Numbered from the stretch's first letter, positions 26,684 to 35,009 are shown. The stretch is DNA of 64,000 bases from Pseudoxanthomonas sp. PXM03 (GCF_014852005.1 NZ_JACVAU010000002.1:620001-684000), one strand, 5' to 3'. Program-made: numbers and translations. Notes: generated by a model not told the origin, from the letters alone.

Positions 26684-27955
26684 TTACGGAACGAAGCGGA
26701 TCGTCGCAGTGGTTCCGCGCCCCGGCTCGCTGTCCAGTTCGATCTTCCAGCCGAAGCGGTCGCACAAGCGGCTGACGATGGACAGGCCCAGACCGCTGCC
26801 GTGCGGACGCGTGGGGTCTGCGCGGTAGAACGGCTCGAACACCCGTGTCATCGATTCGGCCGACATGCCGATGCCGGTGTCGCGCACGATCACGCGGTCC
26901 GGCTCCAGCACCACGTCTATGCGGCCCCGGTCGGTGTACGCGCATGCGTTGCGCAGCAGGTTGCTGACCACCACCTGGAACACCCGTGGCGGTGCGTGCA
27001 GCCTCGGCCGTGCATGCAGGGTGACTTCCAGGTCCACGGGCTTGTTCAACAGCAGGGCACGTGCGTTCTCCGCCTCGTCCATGACGATGTCGGCGACATC
27101 GAAGTCCTCGCTCTGGGGTTCGACCTCGGCTTCGCGGGCCAGGATCAGGAACGCATCGATCACGGCCTCCATGTCGCGGCCGGCGCGCTGGATGCGTTGC
27201 AGGGCGCGCGCGACGCGCGGCGGCGCGTCTTCGGCCATGCCCATGTCGGTGGCCACGCGGATCACGGTCAGCGGCGTCCGCAGTTCATGGCTGGCGTCGC
27301 GGGTGAAGTCGCGCTCGCGTGCCACGTGTGCGGTCACGCGCTGCGCCAGCCCGTGCAGCGCGGAAGCGAGTTGGCGCGCCTCGCCCTGCACGTCGCTGGG
27401 AAGGCGATCCGGGGCCAGAACGCTGACGTCGGGACGGCGCGGATCCCACTCCGCCACCTGCCGCGCGAGCCAGCTGACCGGGGACACCAGCCGCTTGGAG
27501 GCGCGATAGGTCAGCCAGGACACCAGGTAGATCGCCACCAGCGTCATGATGATCGGCACGGTGCCGAAGTAGAACGCCAACCGCTCGGCCTGGGAGCGCA
27601 GGAACACCAGGTAGAGGCGGCCGGCGGGCTCTTCGTCCACGAGCACCAGCTGGTCGTCCTGCTTCAGCTCGTGGAACCCGGGCGCGAGGTTGCGCAGGTT
27701 CTCCGGCAAGACGAGGTTGGAATGCCCCTTCACCACCAGGTAGCCGCGCAGGTTGTGGGTGTTGGGCGGCGGCTGCGCGGTGCTGGCGCTGTACAGCTCC
27801 CAGAAGTGCGTCGCCTCTTCCTGCAGGGCGGTATTCATCAGGCTGTGCTTGATCACCGCGGAGATCAGGTACACGCCCAGCACGATGGCCAGGCTGACCA
27901 TCACGGCCTGCAGGATGAAGGCGATCCTGAGTTTGCGGGGCAGGCCGTGGCGCAT
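26684..27955 (-). CDS. Two-component sensor histidine kinase
   Basis: A 423-residue inner-membrane kinase: TM1 about 10-33, a short periplasmic sensor (about 35-125, no recognisable ligand fold), TM2 about 128-150, HAMP-like linker, HisKA with phospho-acceptor His223 (DASHELRTPL), and HATPase_c with NLLRNACAY, DTGIGMS and GSGLGLSIV. Partner of the regulator encoded 53 bp upstream. Its position directly before the MacA-ATPase-permease genes suggests it senses envelope stress or the pump substrate and controls that set; this is inference. Kinases paired with ColR-like regulators in xanthomonads include ColS/VgrS, but the sensor domain here is not diagnostic. Confidence 0.92.
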   Translation of the reverse strand: MRHGLPRKLRIAFILQAVMVSLAIVLGVYLISAVIKHSLMNTALQEEATHFWELYSASTAQPPPNTHNLRGYLVVKGHSNLVLPENLRNLAPGFHELKQDDQLVLVDEEPAGRLYLVFLRSQAERLAFYFGTVPIIMTLVAIYLVSWLTYRASKRLVSPVSWLARQVAEWDPRRPDVSVLAPDRLPSDVQGEARQLASALHGLAQRVTAHVARERDFTRDASHELRTPLTVIRVATDMGMAEDAPPRVARALQRIQRAGRDMEAVIDAFLILAREAEVEPQSEDFDVADIVMDEAENARALLLNKPVDLEVTLHARPRLHAPPRVFQVVVSNLLRNACAYTDRGRIDVVLEPDRVIVRDTGIGMSAESMTRVFEPFYRADPTRPHGSGLGLSIVSRLCDRFGWKIELDSEPGRGTTATIRFVP

Positions 27956-28008
27956 CGGCGTATCGTCGGGCGAGGACGGGATTATGACGCGCGTGCCCGA
28001 CGGTCGGG

Positions 28009-28710
28009 TCAGCCGATGTCCGCGATGCGGTAGCCCGCGCTCTGCACCGTATGTAGCAGCGGCTTGTCGAACGGCTTGTCGATCACCTTGCGCAGGTTGT
28101 ACAGGTGGCTGCGCAGCGTGTCCGAATCCGGCAGGCCGTTGCCCCAGATCTCGCGTTCGATCTCCTGCCGGGTCACCACGCGCGGCGATTCACGCATCAG
28201 GATGGTGAGCAGGCGCAGGCCGATCGGCGACAGCATCAGCTCGGTGCCGCCGCGGGTGGCGCGCATGCTGACCGGGTCCAGCACCAGGTCGGCGACCTTC
28301 AGCACTTCGGCGCCGACCTGGCGGCGCTCACGGCGGATCAGCGCGCGCAGGCGGGCTTCCAATTCCTGGATGGCGAAGGGCTTGGTGAGATAATCATCGG
28401 CGCCGGAACTCAGGCCGGTCAGCTTGTCGTCCAGGGTGTCGCGCGCGGTGAGCATCAGCACGGGCGTGGATTTGCGGGCTTCGGTGCGCAGGCGCTTGCA
28501 GACTTCCATCCCGTCCAGGCGCGGCAGCATCAGGTCCAGCACAAGCACGTCGTAGCTGTTCTCCACCGCCAGCCGGTACCCATCCAGGCCATCGGTGGCG
28601 TAATCGACCTCGAATCCCCGACCCTCGAGATACTCTCCAATCATCTCCGAGATGTTCCGGTTGTCTTCCACCACCAACACCAGACCCGCGGTTTCCTGAC
28701 TGTGTCGCAT
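28009..28710 (-). CDS. OmpR/ColR-like response regulator
   Basis: A 233-residue DNA-binding regulator: receiver domain (about 9-125) with acidic pair Glu15-Asp16, phospho-acceptor Asp59 (LVLDLMLPRLDG) and a YLTKPF loop, then an OmpR-type winged helix (about 135-230) ending RSHLYNLRKVIDKPFDKPLL and HTVQSAGYRIADIG. That C-terminal block is very close to what I remember of ColR. A strong AAGGAG site lies 6 bp before the ATG. First gene of a regulator-kinase-MacA-ATPase-permease run, so probably its transcriptional controller. Confidence 0.93.
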   Translation of the reverse strand: MRHSQETAGLVLVVEDNRNISEMIGEYLEGRGFEVDYATDGLDGYRLAVENSYDVLVLDLMLPRLDGMEVCKRLRTEARKSTPVLMLTARDTLDDKLTGLSSGADDYLTKPFAIQELEARLRALIRRERRQVGAEVLKVADLVLDPVSMRATRGGTELMLSPIGLRLLTILMRESPRVVTRQEIEREIWGNGLPDSDTLRSHLYNLRKVIDKPFDKPLLHTVQSAGYRIADIG

Positions 28711-28838
28711 GACAACTCCTTCAGAGGCTTCAGGTTTGTGAAGCTACCGGCCTCCCGGTGGACATCATGTGAAGGTGGCAGCTCCATTCAGCCCACAGTT
28801 GGGATTACGCTTCGCCACCCCTGCCCGACGACCCCACC

Positions 28839-29177
28839 ATGATCGAACGCGTTCTCCCCCTGTTCCTGCTGCTGGCCTCCAACGTCTTCATGACCTTCGC
28901 CTGGTACGGGCACCTGAAGTACAAGTCATCCCCGCTGTTCGTCGCGATCCTGGCCAGCTGGGGCATCGCCTTCTTCGAGTACACGCTGATGGTCCCGGCC
29001 AACCGCATGGGCAGTGCGGTCTATTCGGTCGTGCAGCTGAAGACGATCCAGGAGATCCTGACCCTGCTGGTCTTCGCGGGCTTCAGCACCTGGTACCTGG
29101 GCCAGCCGCTGAAATGGAACCACTACGCCGCCTTCGCCCTGATCGTGGGCGCGGCGTTCCTGATGTTCTACGAGTGA
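28839..29177 (+). CDS. DUF486 (DMT-superfamily-like) small membrane protein
   Basis: A 112-residue protein with four predicted membrane helices. It matches the DUF486 family: FMTFAWYGHLKYK near the start, WGIAFFEYTLMVPANRMGS in the middle, and VQLKTIQEILTLLVFAGFS afterwards. The fold is that of a half DMT transporter, so it probably acts as a dimer; no substrate is known. Single gene in plus orientation, divergent from the response regulator by 128 bp. Confidence 0.88.
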   Translation: MIERVLPLFLLLASNVFMTFAWYGHLKYKSSPLFVAILASWGIAFFEYTLMVPANRMGSAVYSVVQLKTIQEILTLLVFAGFSTWYLGQPLKWNHYAAFALIVGAAFLMFYE

Positions 29178-29192
29178 GGGCGTCGGCCGCAC

Positions 29193-29735
29193 TCAGTGGA
29201 AGTATCCGGCGCGCTCCAGCATCCACTCCGCACGTGCTTCCACCCGCCGGTGGTCCCGCAACACGTAGGAACCCTGGATGACGGCAACGGTGCGCGCCGC
29301 TTCGAGGGGCGACAAGGCATCCAGGGACTTGCGATGTTCGCGTCGCGCTAGTGCCGCCAGGCCATGGTCAGTACCGTTGTAAGCCTGGGACACGATGAGG
29401 CCATACATCGCGGAGTCTTCCAGGTGCAGCGGCAGCAGGAACCGCCAGAGCAGTTCGCGCACGTGCCGGCCCACCACACTGCGCCTGTCCGTGCCATCCA
29501 CGTGCGCCAGCGCGAGACGTGCTCCGTAGGTGTCTGGCGAAGCCACTCCCGCATCGATGAGGTCGCGAACAAGCTGCGGAGGCGATGCCTCCAGCGGTTC
29601 CGCCCTTGCAAGCAGCACCTCGACCTCGGCGACATGCGGCCTGACTGCCACCCAGTCGTATGCGAACAGTCCGGCCAACGGTAAGCCGACCAGCAACGCC
29701 GCGGCGTGGACGGTGTGCCGGACCACGCGGCTCAT
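29193..29735 (-). CDS. Membrane-anchored GT51-like protein lacking catalytic residues
   Basis: A 180-residue protein with one N-terminal membrane anchor (about 9-27). Residues 113-155, including GLAALARREHRKSLDALSPL followed by EAARTVAVIQ, align by eye with the GT51 transglycosylase helix pattern (in penicillin-binding proteins: YFG...GIEAAA..YFGK....LTLAEAALLAGL). The earlier segment PPQLVRDLIDAG would correspond to the GT51 stretch just before the catalytic AEDxxF, but here the Glu-Asp is absent. It may be an inactive relative with a structural or regulatory role in cell-wall synthesis, or the similarity may be chance. Lies 7 bp after the Mpo1-like gene. Confidence 0.6.
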   Translation of the reverse strand: MSRVVRHTVHAAALLVGLPLAGLFAYDWVAVRPHVAEVEVLLARAEPLEASPPQLVRDLIDAGVASPDTYGARLALAHVDGTDRRSVVGRHVRELLWRFLLPLHLEDSAMYGLIVSQAYNGTDHGLAALARREHRKSLDALSPLEAARTVAVIQGSYVLRDHRRVEARAEWMLERAGYFH

Positions 29736-29742
29736 GCGCCGC

Positions 29743-30045
29743 TCAGAACCGGATCTTGCCGGTGAGGATGTCCTTGAACATCACCCAGTCGCCGGCGAAG
29801 GAATAGAACGGATGCTTGAAGGTCGCGGGCCGGTTCTTTTCGAAAAAGAAGTGGCCTATCCAGGCGAAGCCGTAGCCGCAGAACAGCGCGGCGAGCAGCC
29901 ACCACGCATTGCGTTCGACGAGGGCCAACACCAGCAGGGCCAGCACGCCGCAGCTGCCGATGAAGTGCAGCCGGCGCGAGGTGCGGTTGCTGTGCTCGCC
30001 CAGGTAGAACGGATAGAACTCGCGGAAGCTGGCGAAGCGGCTCAT
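29743..30045 (-). CDS. Mpo1-like (DUF962) membrane protein
   Basis: A 100-residue protein of the DUF962/Mpo1 family: FREFYPFYLGEHSNRTSRRLH (about 6-26) followed by two membrane helices and GHFFFEKNRPATFKHPFYS, with the conserved His/Asn residues. Yeast Mpo1 is a dioxygenase acting on 2-hydroxy fatty acids; bacterial homologues are shorter and unstudied. The ATG with GGAGGGG just upstream is preferred over one 12 bp earlier. It lies 16 bp after ynfA in a run of small membrane genes. Confidence 0.88.
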   Translation of the reverse strand: MSRFASFREFYPFYLGEHSNRTSRRLHFIGSCGVLALLVLALVERNAWWLLAALFCGYGFAWIGHFFFEKNRPATFKHPFYSFAGDWVMFKDILTGKIRF

Positions 30046-30061
30046 GTCCCCTCCCACAGGG

Positions 30062-30385
30062 TCAGGCAGCGCGTGGCGCGAACATGATCACCGCCATGCC
30101 GGCCAGGCACAAGCCGGCGCCGAGCAGGTCCCAGCGGGTGGGCTTCACCGCGTCCACCGCCCACAGCCAGAAGATGGCGACGGTGACGTAGACGCCGCCG
30201 TAGGCTGCGTACACACGGCCGGAGGCGGTGGGATGCAAGGTCAGCAACCACGCGAACAGCGCCAGGCTGACGGCGGCCGGCAGCAGCAGCCAGGCGCTGC
30301 CGCCTTTGCGCAGCCACAGGTACGGCAGGTAGCAGCCGACGATCTCGGCCAGAGCAGTCACCAGGAACAGCAACAAGGTTTTCAT
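30062..30385 (-). CDS. ynfA: YnfA-family membrane protein (UPF0060)
   Basis: A 107-residue protein with four membrane helices and the YnfA signature: [20 protein letters not shown] (11-30), [20 protein letters not shown] (about 47-66), and [19 protein letters not shown] at the end. The family resembles SMR-type multidrug exporters and has been linked to dye and drug efflux in Shigella. Flanked upstream by the REP-like repeat at 30393-30452. Confidence 0.93.
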   Translation of the reverse strand: MKTLLLFLVTALAEIVGCYLPYLWLRKGGSAWLLLPAAVSLALFAWLLTLHPTASGRVYAAYGGVYVTVAIFWLWAVDAVKPTRWDLLGAGLCLAGMAVIMFAPRAA

Positions 30386-30392
30386 GAGACCC

Positions 30393-30452
30393 CTGTAGGA
30401 CGGGCTTCAGCACCGATACCTTGTGCAGTCGGGGCTGAAGCCACTCCTACAG
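30393..30452. repeat. REP-like GTAG inverted repeat overlapping the mazG stop
   Basis: Two 19-bp arms, CTGTAGGACGGGCTTCAGC at 30393-30411 and GCTGAAGCCACTCCTACAG at 30434-30452, are reverse complements with two mismatches, separated by 22 bp. The GTAG head and GGCTTCAGC body match the GTAG-type REP elements (SMAG-like) of Stenotrophomonas and relatives, which are mobilised by RAYT transposases. The inner arm supplies the last codon and TAG stop of mazG (minus-strand CTG TAG). Confidence 0.75.
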
Positions 30453-31265
30453 CCCTTGCTGCTTCACCCGCGCCCACAACGCTTCCTGTTGCTCCAGCGA
30501 CAGCGCGGACATCGAGGTGCCGTCTGCCGCGGTCAGCGCTTCCATCGCACGGAAGCGACGTTCGAACTTCAGGTTTGCCCGGCGCAACGCACCACCCACA
30601 TCCACCTTCGCATGACGCGCTAGGTTGGCGGCGACGAACAGCAGGTCGCCGATTTCGTCCTCCAGCCGCGCGTCGCGTTCGGGCGAAGGGGCGGCAGCGA
30701 GTTCAACGCGGACTTCATCGATCTCCTCGTGCAGCTTGTCGATCACCGGCGCGGTATCCGGCCAGTCGAAACCGACCCGCGCCGCGCGCGACTGCAGCTT
30801 CACCGCGCGCTGCCACTCGGGCAGGCCGCGCGAGACGCCGGCGAGCGCGGAAGCATCCTCTTCACCGGCCGCTTTCCGCTCGGCCGCCTTGATGGCTTCC
30901 CAGTTGACGGTCTGCGCCTCGGCATCGGCGAACGAGGCATCGCCGAAGACGTGCGGATGACGCCGCACCATCTTGTCGCAGATGGCATCGACCACGTCCC
31001 CGAACGCGAACGCGCCCTGCTCGTCCGCCATCTGCGCATGGAAGACGACCTGCAGCAGCAGGTCGCCGAGCTCGTCCTTCAGCGCCGGCAGGTCATTGCG
31101 GTCGATCGCGTCGGCGACTTCGTACGCTTCCTCGATCGTGTAGGGCGCGATCGAGGCGAAGTTCTGCTCGAGGTCCCACGGACAACCGCCCTCGGGATTG
31201 CGCAGGCGGGCCATGATGCCCAGCAGGCGCGCGATGTCGCCGTCAGGCGCTGCGGGCATGTCCAT
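30447..31265 (-). CDS. mazG: Nucleoside triphosphate pyrophosphohydrolase MazG
   Basis: A 272-residue two-domain enzyme hydrolysing (d)NTPs to NMP and pyrophosphate, thought to sanitise the nucleotide pool and modulate ppGpp responses. N-terminal domain: GCPWDLEQ (27-34), the metal-binding EEAYEVADAI (45-54) and DELGDLLLQVVFHAQ (64-78). C-terminal domain: EEIDEVRVEL and EDEIGDLLFVAANLAR. Starts inside the end of cysQ (up to 23 bp overlap; a second ATG lies 6 bp later). The stop codon lies in a REP-like repeat. Confidence 0.95.
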   Translation of the reverse strand: MDMPAAPDGDIARLLGIMARLRNPEGGCPWDLEQNFASIAPYTIEEAYEVADAIDRNDLPALKDELGDLLLQVVFHAQMADEQGAFAFGDVVDAICDKMVRRHPHVFGDASFADAEAQTVNWEAIKAAERKAAGEEDASALAGVSRGLPEWQRAVKLQSRAARVGFDWPDTAPVIDKLHEEIDEVRVELAAAPSPERDARLEDEIGDLLFVAANLARHAKVDVGGALRRANLKFERRFRAMEALTAADGTSMSALSLEQQEALWARVKQQGL

Positions 31266-32079
31266 GGTCGTCGTCCTGCGCCCGCGCCAGCCAGTCGCGC
31301 CACGGCAGCGTCATGTCGCCCAGCGCCACGAAATCACCATTGAGCAGGGTCGCGCGGCGGTTGTAGCGGAATGCACGTCCATCCGGCGCGAGCAATGCGC
31401 CGCCGGCGGCTTCCAGCACGCACTGCGCGGCGGCGGTGTCCCACTCGCTGGTGGGGCCGAAGCGCGGATAGACATCCAGGGTGCCTTCGGCGATGCGGCA
31501 GAACTTCAGCGAGGAGCCGAGCGAGACCTCCTCGATCCCGCCCATGCCCTCCAGGAAAGCCTGCGTGCGCGCGTCGCGGTGCGAACGGCTGGCCGCCACC
31601 TTCAGCGTACCCCTGGCGGGCGCACGCGTGCGGATCTGCGCGTCCACCTCGCCGATGCGGCGGTACGCGTTGCGGCCCTGGCGCGCATGCCAGGTCTCGC
31701 CGGTCACCGGTGCATGCACCACGCCGAAGATGGGCTCGTTCTGTTCGATCAGCGCGATGTTCACGGTGAACTCGCCATTGCGCTTGATGAACTCGCGCGT
31801 GCCGTCCAGCGGGTCCACCAGCCAGTACGTCGGCCATTGGCTGCGCTCGGCCCACGGAACGTCGGAGGCTTCCTCCGACAGCACGGGCCATTGCGGGGTC
31901 AGCCGGCGCAGGCCATCGGCGATGACCTGGTGCGCGGCCATGTCGGCGGCGGTCAGCGGGCTGTCGTCACTCTTGCGCTGCACATCGAAAGCATTCTCGT
32001 ACACGGCCAGGATGGCCTGGCCCGCTTCGCGGGCGATGACGATGACGGCTTCGTGCAGGTCGGCGGTCATGCGACTCAT
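31243..32079 (-). CDS. cysQ: 3-prime(2-prime),5-prime-bisphosphate nucleotidase CysQ
   Basis: A 278-residue inositol-monophosphatase-fold phosphatase that degrades PAP, the by-product of sulfate assimilation, to AMP. Metal motifs are Glu69-Glu70 (LSEEAS), DPLDGTREF (89-97) and the C-terminal SEWDTAAAQCVLEAAGG. The start ATG overlaps the nudE stop by 4 bp (ATGA); an upstream in-frame start would add only six residues. Middle gene of the nudE-cysQ-mazG nucleotide-housekeeping set. Confidence 0.94.
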   Translation of the reverse strand: MSRMTADLHEAVIVIAREAGQAILAVYENAFDVQRKSDDSPLTAADMAAHQVIADGLRRLTPQWPVLSEEASDVPWAERSQWPTYWLVDPLDGTREFIKRNGEFTVNIALIEQNEPIFGVVHAPVTGETWHARQGRNAYRRIGEVDAQIRTRAPARGTLKVAASRSHRDARTQAFLEGMGGIEEVSLGSSLKFCRIAEGTLDVYPRFGPTSEWDTAAAQCVLEAAGGALLAPDGRAFRYNRRATLLNGDFVALGDMTLPWRDWLARAQDDDHGHARSA

Positions 32080-32624
32080 GTCCGCTCTTTCAACCATTCG
32101 CGGGCGATGAACAGAGCCGCCAGCGAACGACCTTCCGAAAAATCCTCGCGCAGCATCAGCTGGTCGAGGTCTTGCAACTTCCAGGGCACTACTTCCAACT
32201 CCTCGGGTTCATCCCCCGGCAGGCGCTCGGGGTACAGGTCTCTTGCCACCACCAGCCAGGACTGGTGGCTCATGTAAGTGGGTGCCAGGGTCAGGGCGCG
32301 CAGCACGTCGATACGGCGCGCACCGAAGCCGGCTTCTTCCTTCAGTTCGCGGTCGGCCGCCTGCTCGGGCGTTTCGCCGGCATCGATCCGGCCCTTCACC
32401 AGGCCCAGTTCGTAACGGTGCATGCCGGCGGCGTATTCACGCACCAGGAGCACGGTGTCCTCGTCCTGCATCGGCACCACGACCACCGCGCCATGACCCT
32501 GCGCACGGAGCCGATGGTAGCGACGGCGTTCGCCGTTGCTGAACTCCAGGTCGAGTTCCTCGACATGCCGGTCCGGCCCGTCTGCGCGTTGGGTGATGCC
32601 GTGGATGGTGGGAAGACGGCTCAT
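32076..32624 (-). CDS. nudE: ADP-compounds hydrolase NudE (Nudix)
   Basis: A 182-residue Nudix hydrolase for ADP-ribose, Ap3A, NADH and similar dinucleotides. The full Nudix box spans residues 78-100: Gly78, Glu84, and RELKEEAGF at 92-100. NudE traits are the N-terminal MSRLPTIHGI and LDLEFSNGERRRYHRL, and VREYAAGMHRYELGLVKG just before the box. First gene of nudE-cysQ-mazG and divergent from bioA with 74 bp between starts. Confidence 0.93.
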   Translation of the reverse strand: MSRLPTIHGITQRADGPDRHVEELDLEFSNGERRRYHRLRAQGHGAVVVVPMQDEDTVLLVREYAAGMHRYELGLVKGRIDAGETPEQAADRELKEEAGFGARRIDVLRALTLAPTYMSHQSWLVVARDLYPERLPGDEPEELEVVPWKLQDLDQLMLREDFSEGRSLAALFIAREWLKERT

Positions 32625-32698
32625 GCGGCGGCGCGGCGTCCACGCCCGGCACGCAGGGCGTGGCGACGGAAGGGGGTGGGGGCCGATATCATGTGGGG

Positions 32699-34093
32699 AT
32701 GCGACAACAGGATCATCAAGCGGGAATGCTAGCAGAGGCGGACGCTTGGCGTGCCCGCGATCTGTCGGTGGTGTGGCATCCCTGCACCCAGATGCGTGAG
32801 CACCCGCACACCTTGCCGCTGTTACCCATCGCGCGCGGTGATGGTGCATGGCTCATCGGGCACGATGGCAGGCGTTACCTGGACGCGGTCAGCAGTTGGT
32901 GGACCAACCTGTTCGGGCATGCGGAGCCGCGCATCGGCACCGCCATCGCCACCCAGGCCATGGCCCTGGAACAGGTGATGCTGGCCGGCTTCACCCACGC
33001 ACCGGCGGTGGAACTGGCCGAACGCCTGCTTGCGATCGCACCGCGCCAACAGGGGCGCACGCCGCTATCGAAGGTGTTCTACGCCGACAATGGCTCCGCC
33101 GGCGTGGAAGTGGCATTGAAGATGGCGTTCCACTGGTTCCACAACCGGGGCGAACACCGCCGCACCCGGTTCATCGCGCTCGAGAATGGCTACCACGGCG
33201 AGACGCTGGGAGCGCTGGCGGTGGGCGACATCCCGCTTTACCGGCGCGTCTATGCGCCGCTGCTGGCCGAGGCGCTGTTCGCACCCTCCCCCGATGCCTA
33301 CCTCGCGCTGCCCGATGAGTCGCCGGCCGACTGCGCCGCGCGCGCCGCAGCCGCGCTGGCGACCCTGCTGGACCAGCATCCGGGCGAAGTCTGCGCAGTG
33401 ATCGTGGAGCCACGCGTGCAGTGCGCGGGCGGCATGCGCATGCACCACCCGGATTACCTCGCCCGCGTGCGCGAACTCTGCGACGCCAGCGGCGCGTTCC
33501 TGATCGCCGACGAGATCGCGGTGGGCTTCGGTCGCACCGGCACGCTGTTCGCCAGCGAACAGAGCGGCGTGATGCCCGACCTGCTGTGCCTGTCGAAGGG
33601 GCTGACCGGCGGCTTCCTGCCACTGGCCGCCGTCCTGGCCACGGAGGCGATCTACGATGGCTTCCTCGATGACGCGCGCGAACGCGCCTTCCTGCATTCG
33701 CATAGCTACACGGGCAATCCCCTGGCCTGCGCGGCGGCATTGGCCTCGCTGGACATCTTCCGCGCCGACGACGTGCTGGCGCGCAATCGCGCCACGGCGC
33801 GCGCCATGGCGGCACTGGCCGAACCGCTGGCCGCGCACCGCCACGTAGCGGACGTGCGCCAGGCCGGCATGATGCTGGCATTCGAACTGACCCGGGACGG
33901 CGACAAGGCCACGCCCTTTCCGGCAACGGCGCGCGTTGGCCTGAGAGCCTACCGGGCTGCATTGGCCCGCGGCGTGGTGCTGCGCCCGCTCGGCGACGTG
34001 TTGTACTGGATGCCGCCGTACTGCGTGGACGAAGAGCAACTGCAGATGCTGGCCGATGTCACCCGCGCGGCGATCGACGAGGCGACGGCATGA
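32699..34093 (+). CDS. bioA: Adenosylmethionine-8-amino-7-oxononanoate aminotransferase BioA
   Basis: A 464-residue class-III PLP aminotransferase of biotin synthesis, converting KAPA to DAPA with SAM as amino donor. Marks of BioA are VVWHPCTQM (24-32), SSWWTNLFGH (65-74), GYHGETLGALAVGD (164-177), DEIAVGFGRTG (271-281) and the PLP-binding Lys300 in CLSKGLTGGFLPLA. ATG at 32699 (MRQQDHQAG) is adopted; a second ATG nine codons later is also possible. No other bio gene is nearby. Confidence 0.94.
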   Translation: MRQQDHQAGMLAEADAWRARDLSVVWHPCTQMREHPHTLPLLPIARGDGAWLIGHDGRRYLDAVSSWWTNLFGHAEPRIGTAIATQAMALEQVMLAGFTHAPAVELAERLLAIAPRQQGRTPLSKVFYADNGSAGVEVALKMAFHWFHNRGEHRRTRFIALENGYHGETLGALAVGDIPLYRRVYAPLLAEALFAPSPDAYLALPDESPADCAARAAAALATLLDQHPGEVCAVIVEPRVQCAGGMRMHHPDYLARVRELCDASGAFLIADEIAVGFGRTGTLFASEQSGVMPDLLCLSKGLTGGFLPLAAVLATEAIYDGFLDDARERAFLHSHSYTGNPLACAAALASLDIFRADDVLARNRATARAMAALAEPLAAHRHVADVRQAGMMLAFELTRDGDKATPFPATARVGLRAYRAALARGVVLRPLGDVLYWMPPYCVDEEQLQMLADVTRAAIDEATA

Positions 34094-34230
34094 CGTGCTC
34101 TCGCCAGAACACTCCCCGTCGGAGCTTCTGCCCTGGCTGTGGATCGGGAAGCACCGACAGGGCCATCCACTCAACTGGTGCGCTGCAGCGCGTTCGTTGT
34201 CATGGCGGCAGGCATGTCGTCGTGGCGCGG

Positions 34231-34249
34231 GCTGAAGCCCCTCCTGCAG
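34231..34249. repeat. REP-like half-element upstream of rsmE
   Basis: GCTGAAGCCCCTCCTGCAG repeats the inner arm of the 30393-30452 element with two changes. It ends 10 bp before the rsmE start. A matching outer arm is not obvious, though 34134-34160 is weakly similar, so this may be a degraded or single-arm copy. It occupies part of the 166-bp bioA-rsmE gap; I see nothing else there. Confidence 0.55.
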
Positions 34250-34259
34250 GGAGCGTTGC

Positions 34260-34991
34260 ATGCGCCTGACCCGCTGTTTCGTTGAACGGCCGTTGCAGAC
34301 GGGCGCGCGGCTCGCCCTGCCGGAGTCCACCGCCAACCACCTGGCCCGCGTACTGCGCCTGCGCGAAGGCGACGCCTGCGTACTGTTCAACGGCGACGGC
34401 CACGACTACGACGCCCGCCTCACCACCATCGGCAAGCGCGAGGTGGTGGCCGAGATCGTATCGATGCGCATGGTCGACAACGAATCGCCGCTGCACATCA
34501 CCCTGCTGCAAGGCATCGCGCGGGGCGAGAAGATGGACCTGATCCTGCAGAAAGCAACCGAACTCGGCGTAGCCGCGATCATCCCCGTGACGGCGGAACG
34601 TACCGAAGTGAAGCTGGACGCCGAGCGTGCCGAAAAACGCGTGGCGCACTGGCGCAATGTCATTGCGTCCGCCTGTGAACAGAGTGCGCGTGCGCGCCTG
34701 CCGTCGTTGTCGCCACCAGCCGCACTCGCGGATGCGGCACGCAGGGTCGACAGCGGCGCGACGCGACTGACGCTGGATCCTGCCGGCGACGTGTCGATGG
34801 CCACCGTGCAGGTGGCGTCAGGCGCAGTGGTGGTGGCGATCGGACCGGAAGGCGGCTGGTCGCCACGCGATCGCGACACGCTGTCCGCGGCGGGTTTCAT
34901 CGGGCTACGCCTCGGCCCCCGCATCCTGCGTACCGAAACTGCGGGACTTGCCGCCATCGCCGCGCTGCAATCGCGCTTCGGCGACCTGTAG
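34260..34991 (+). CDS. rsmE: 16S rRNA (uracil1498-N3)-methyltransferase RsmE
   Basis: A 243-residue SPOUT-class methyltransferase that modifies U1498 in helix 44. It has an N-terminal PUA-like domain (about 1-70, with NHLARVLRLREGD and LFNGDG), then the knotted SAM domain: GEKMDLILQKATELGV, the PVTAERTE block, AIGPEGGWSPRDRD, and the knot loop LRLGPRILRTETAGLAAIAAL. The stop codon is formed within a CTGTAG that starts a GTAG palindrome. Confidence 0.95.
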   Translation: MRLTRCFVERPLQTGARLALPESTANHLARVLRLREGDACVLFNGDGHDYDARLTTIGKREVVAEIVSMRMVDNESPLHITLLQGIARGEKMDLILQKATELGVAAIIPVTAERTEVKLDAERAEKRVAHWRNVIASACEQSARARLPSLSPPAALADAARRVDSGATRLTLDPAGDVSMATVQVASGAVVVAIGPEGGWSPRDRDTLSAAGFIGLRLGPRILRTETAGLAAIAALQSRFGDL

Positions 34992-35009
34992 GGCGGGCCC
35001 TGGCCCGCC
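34986..35009. repeat. GTAG-headed REP palindrome at the rsmE stop
   Basis: GTAG is followed by a perfect 8-bp palindrome GGCGGGCC-CT-GGCCCGCC, the classic REP layout (head plus GC-rich stem). The CTGTAG provides the last leucine codon and stop of rsmE. It could also end transcription of rsmE, although no T tract follows. Confidence 0.7.
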
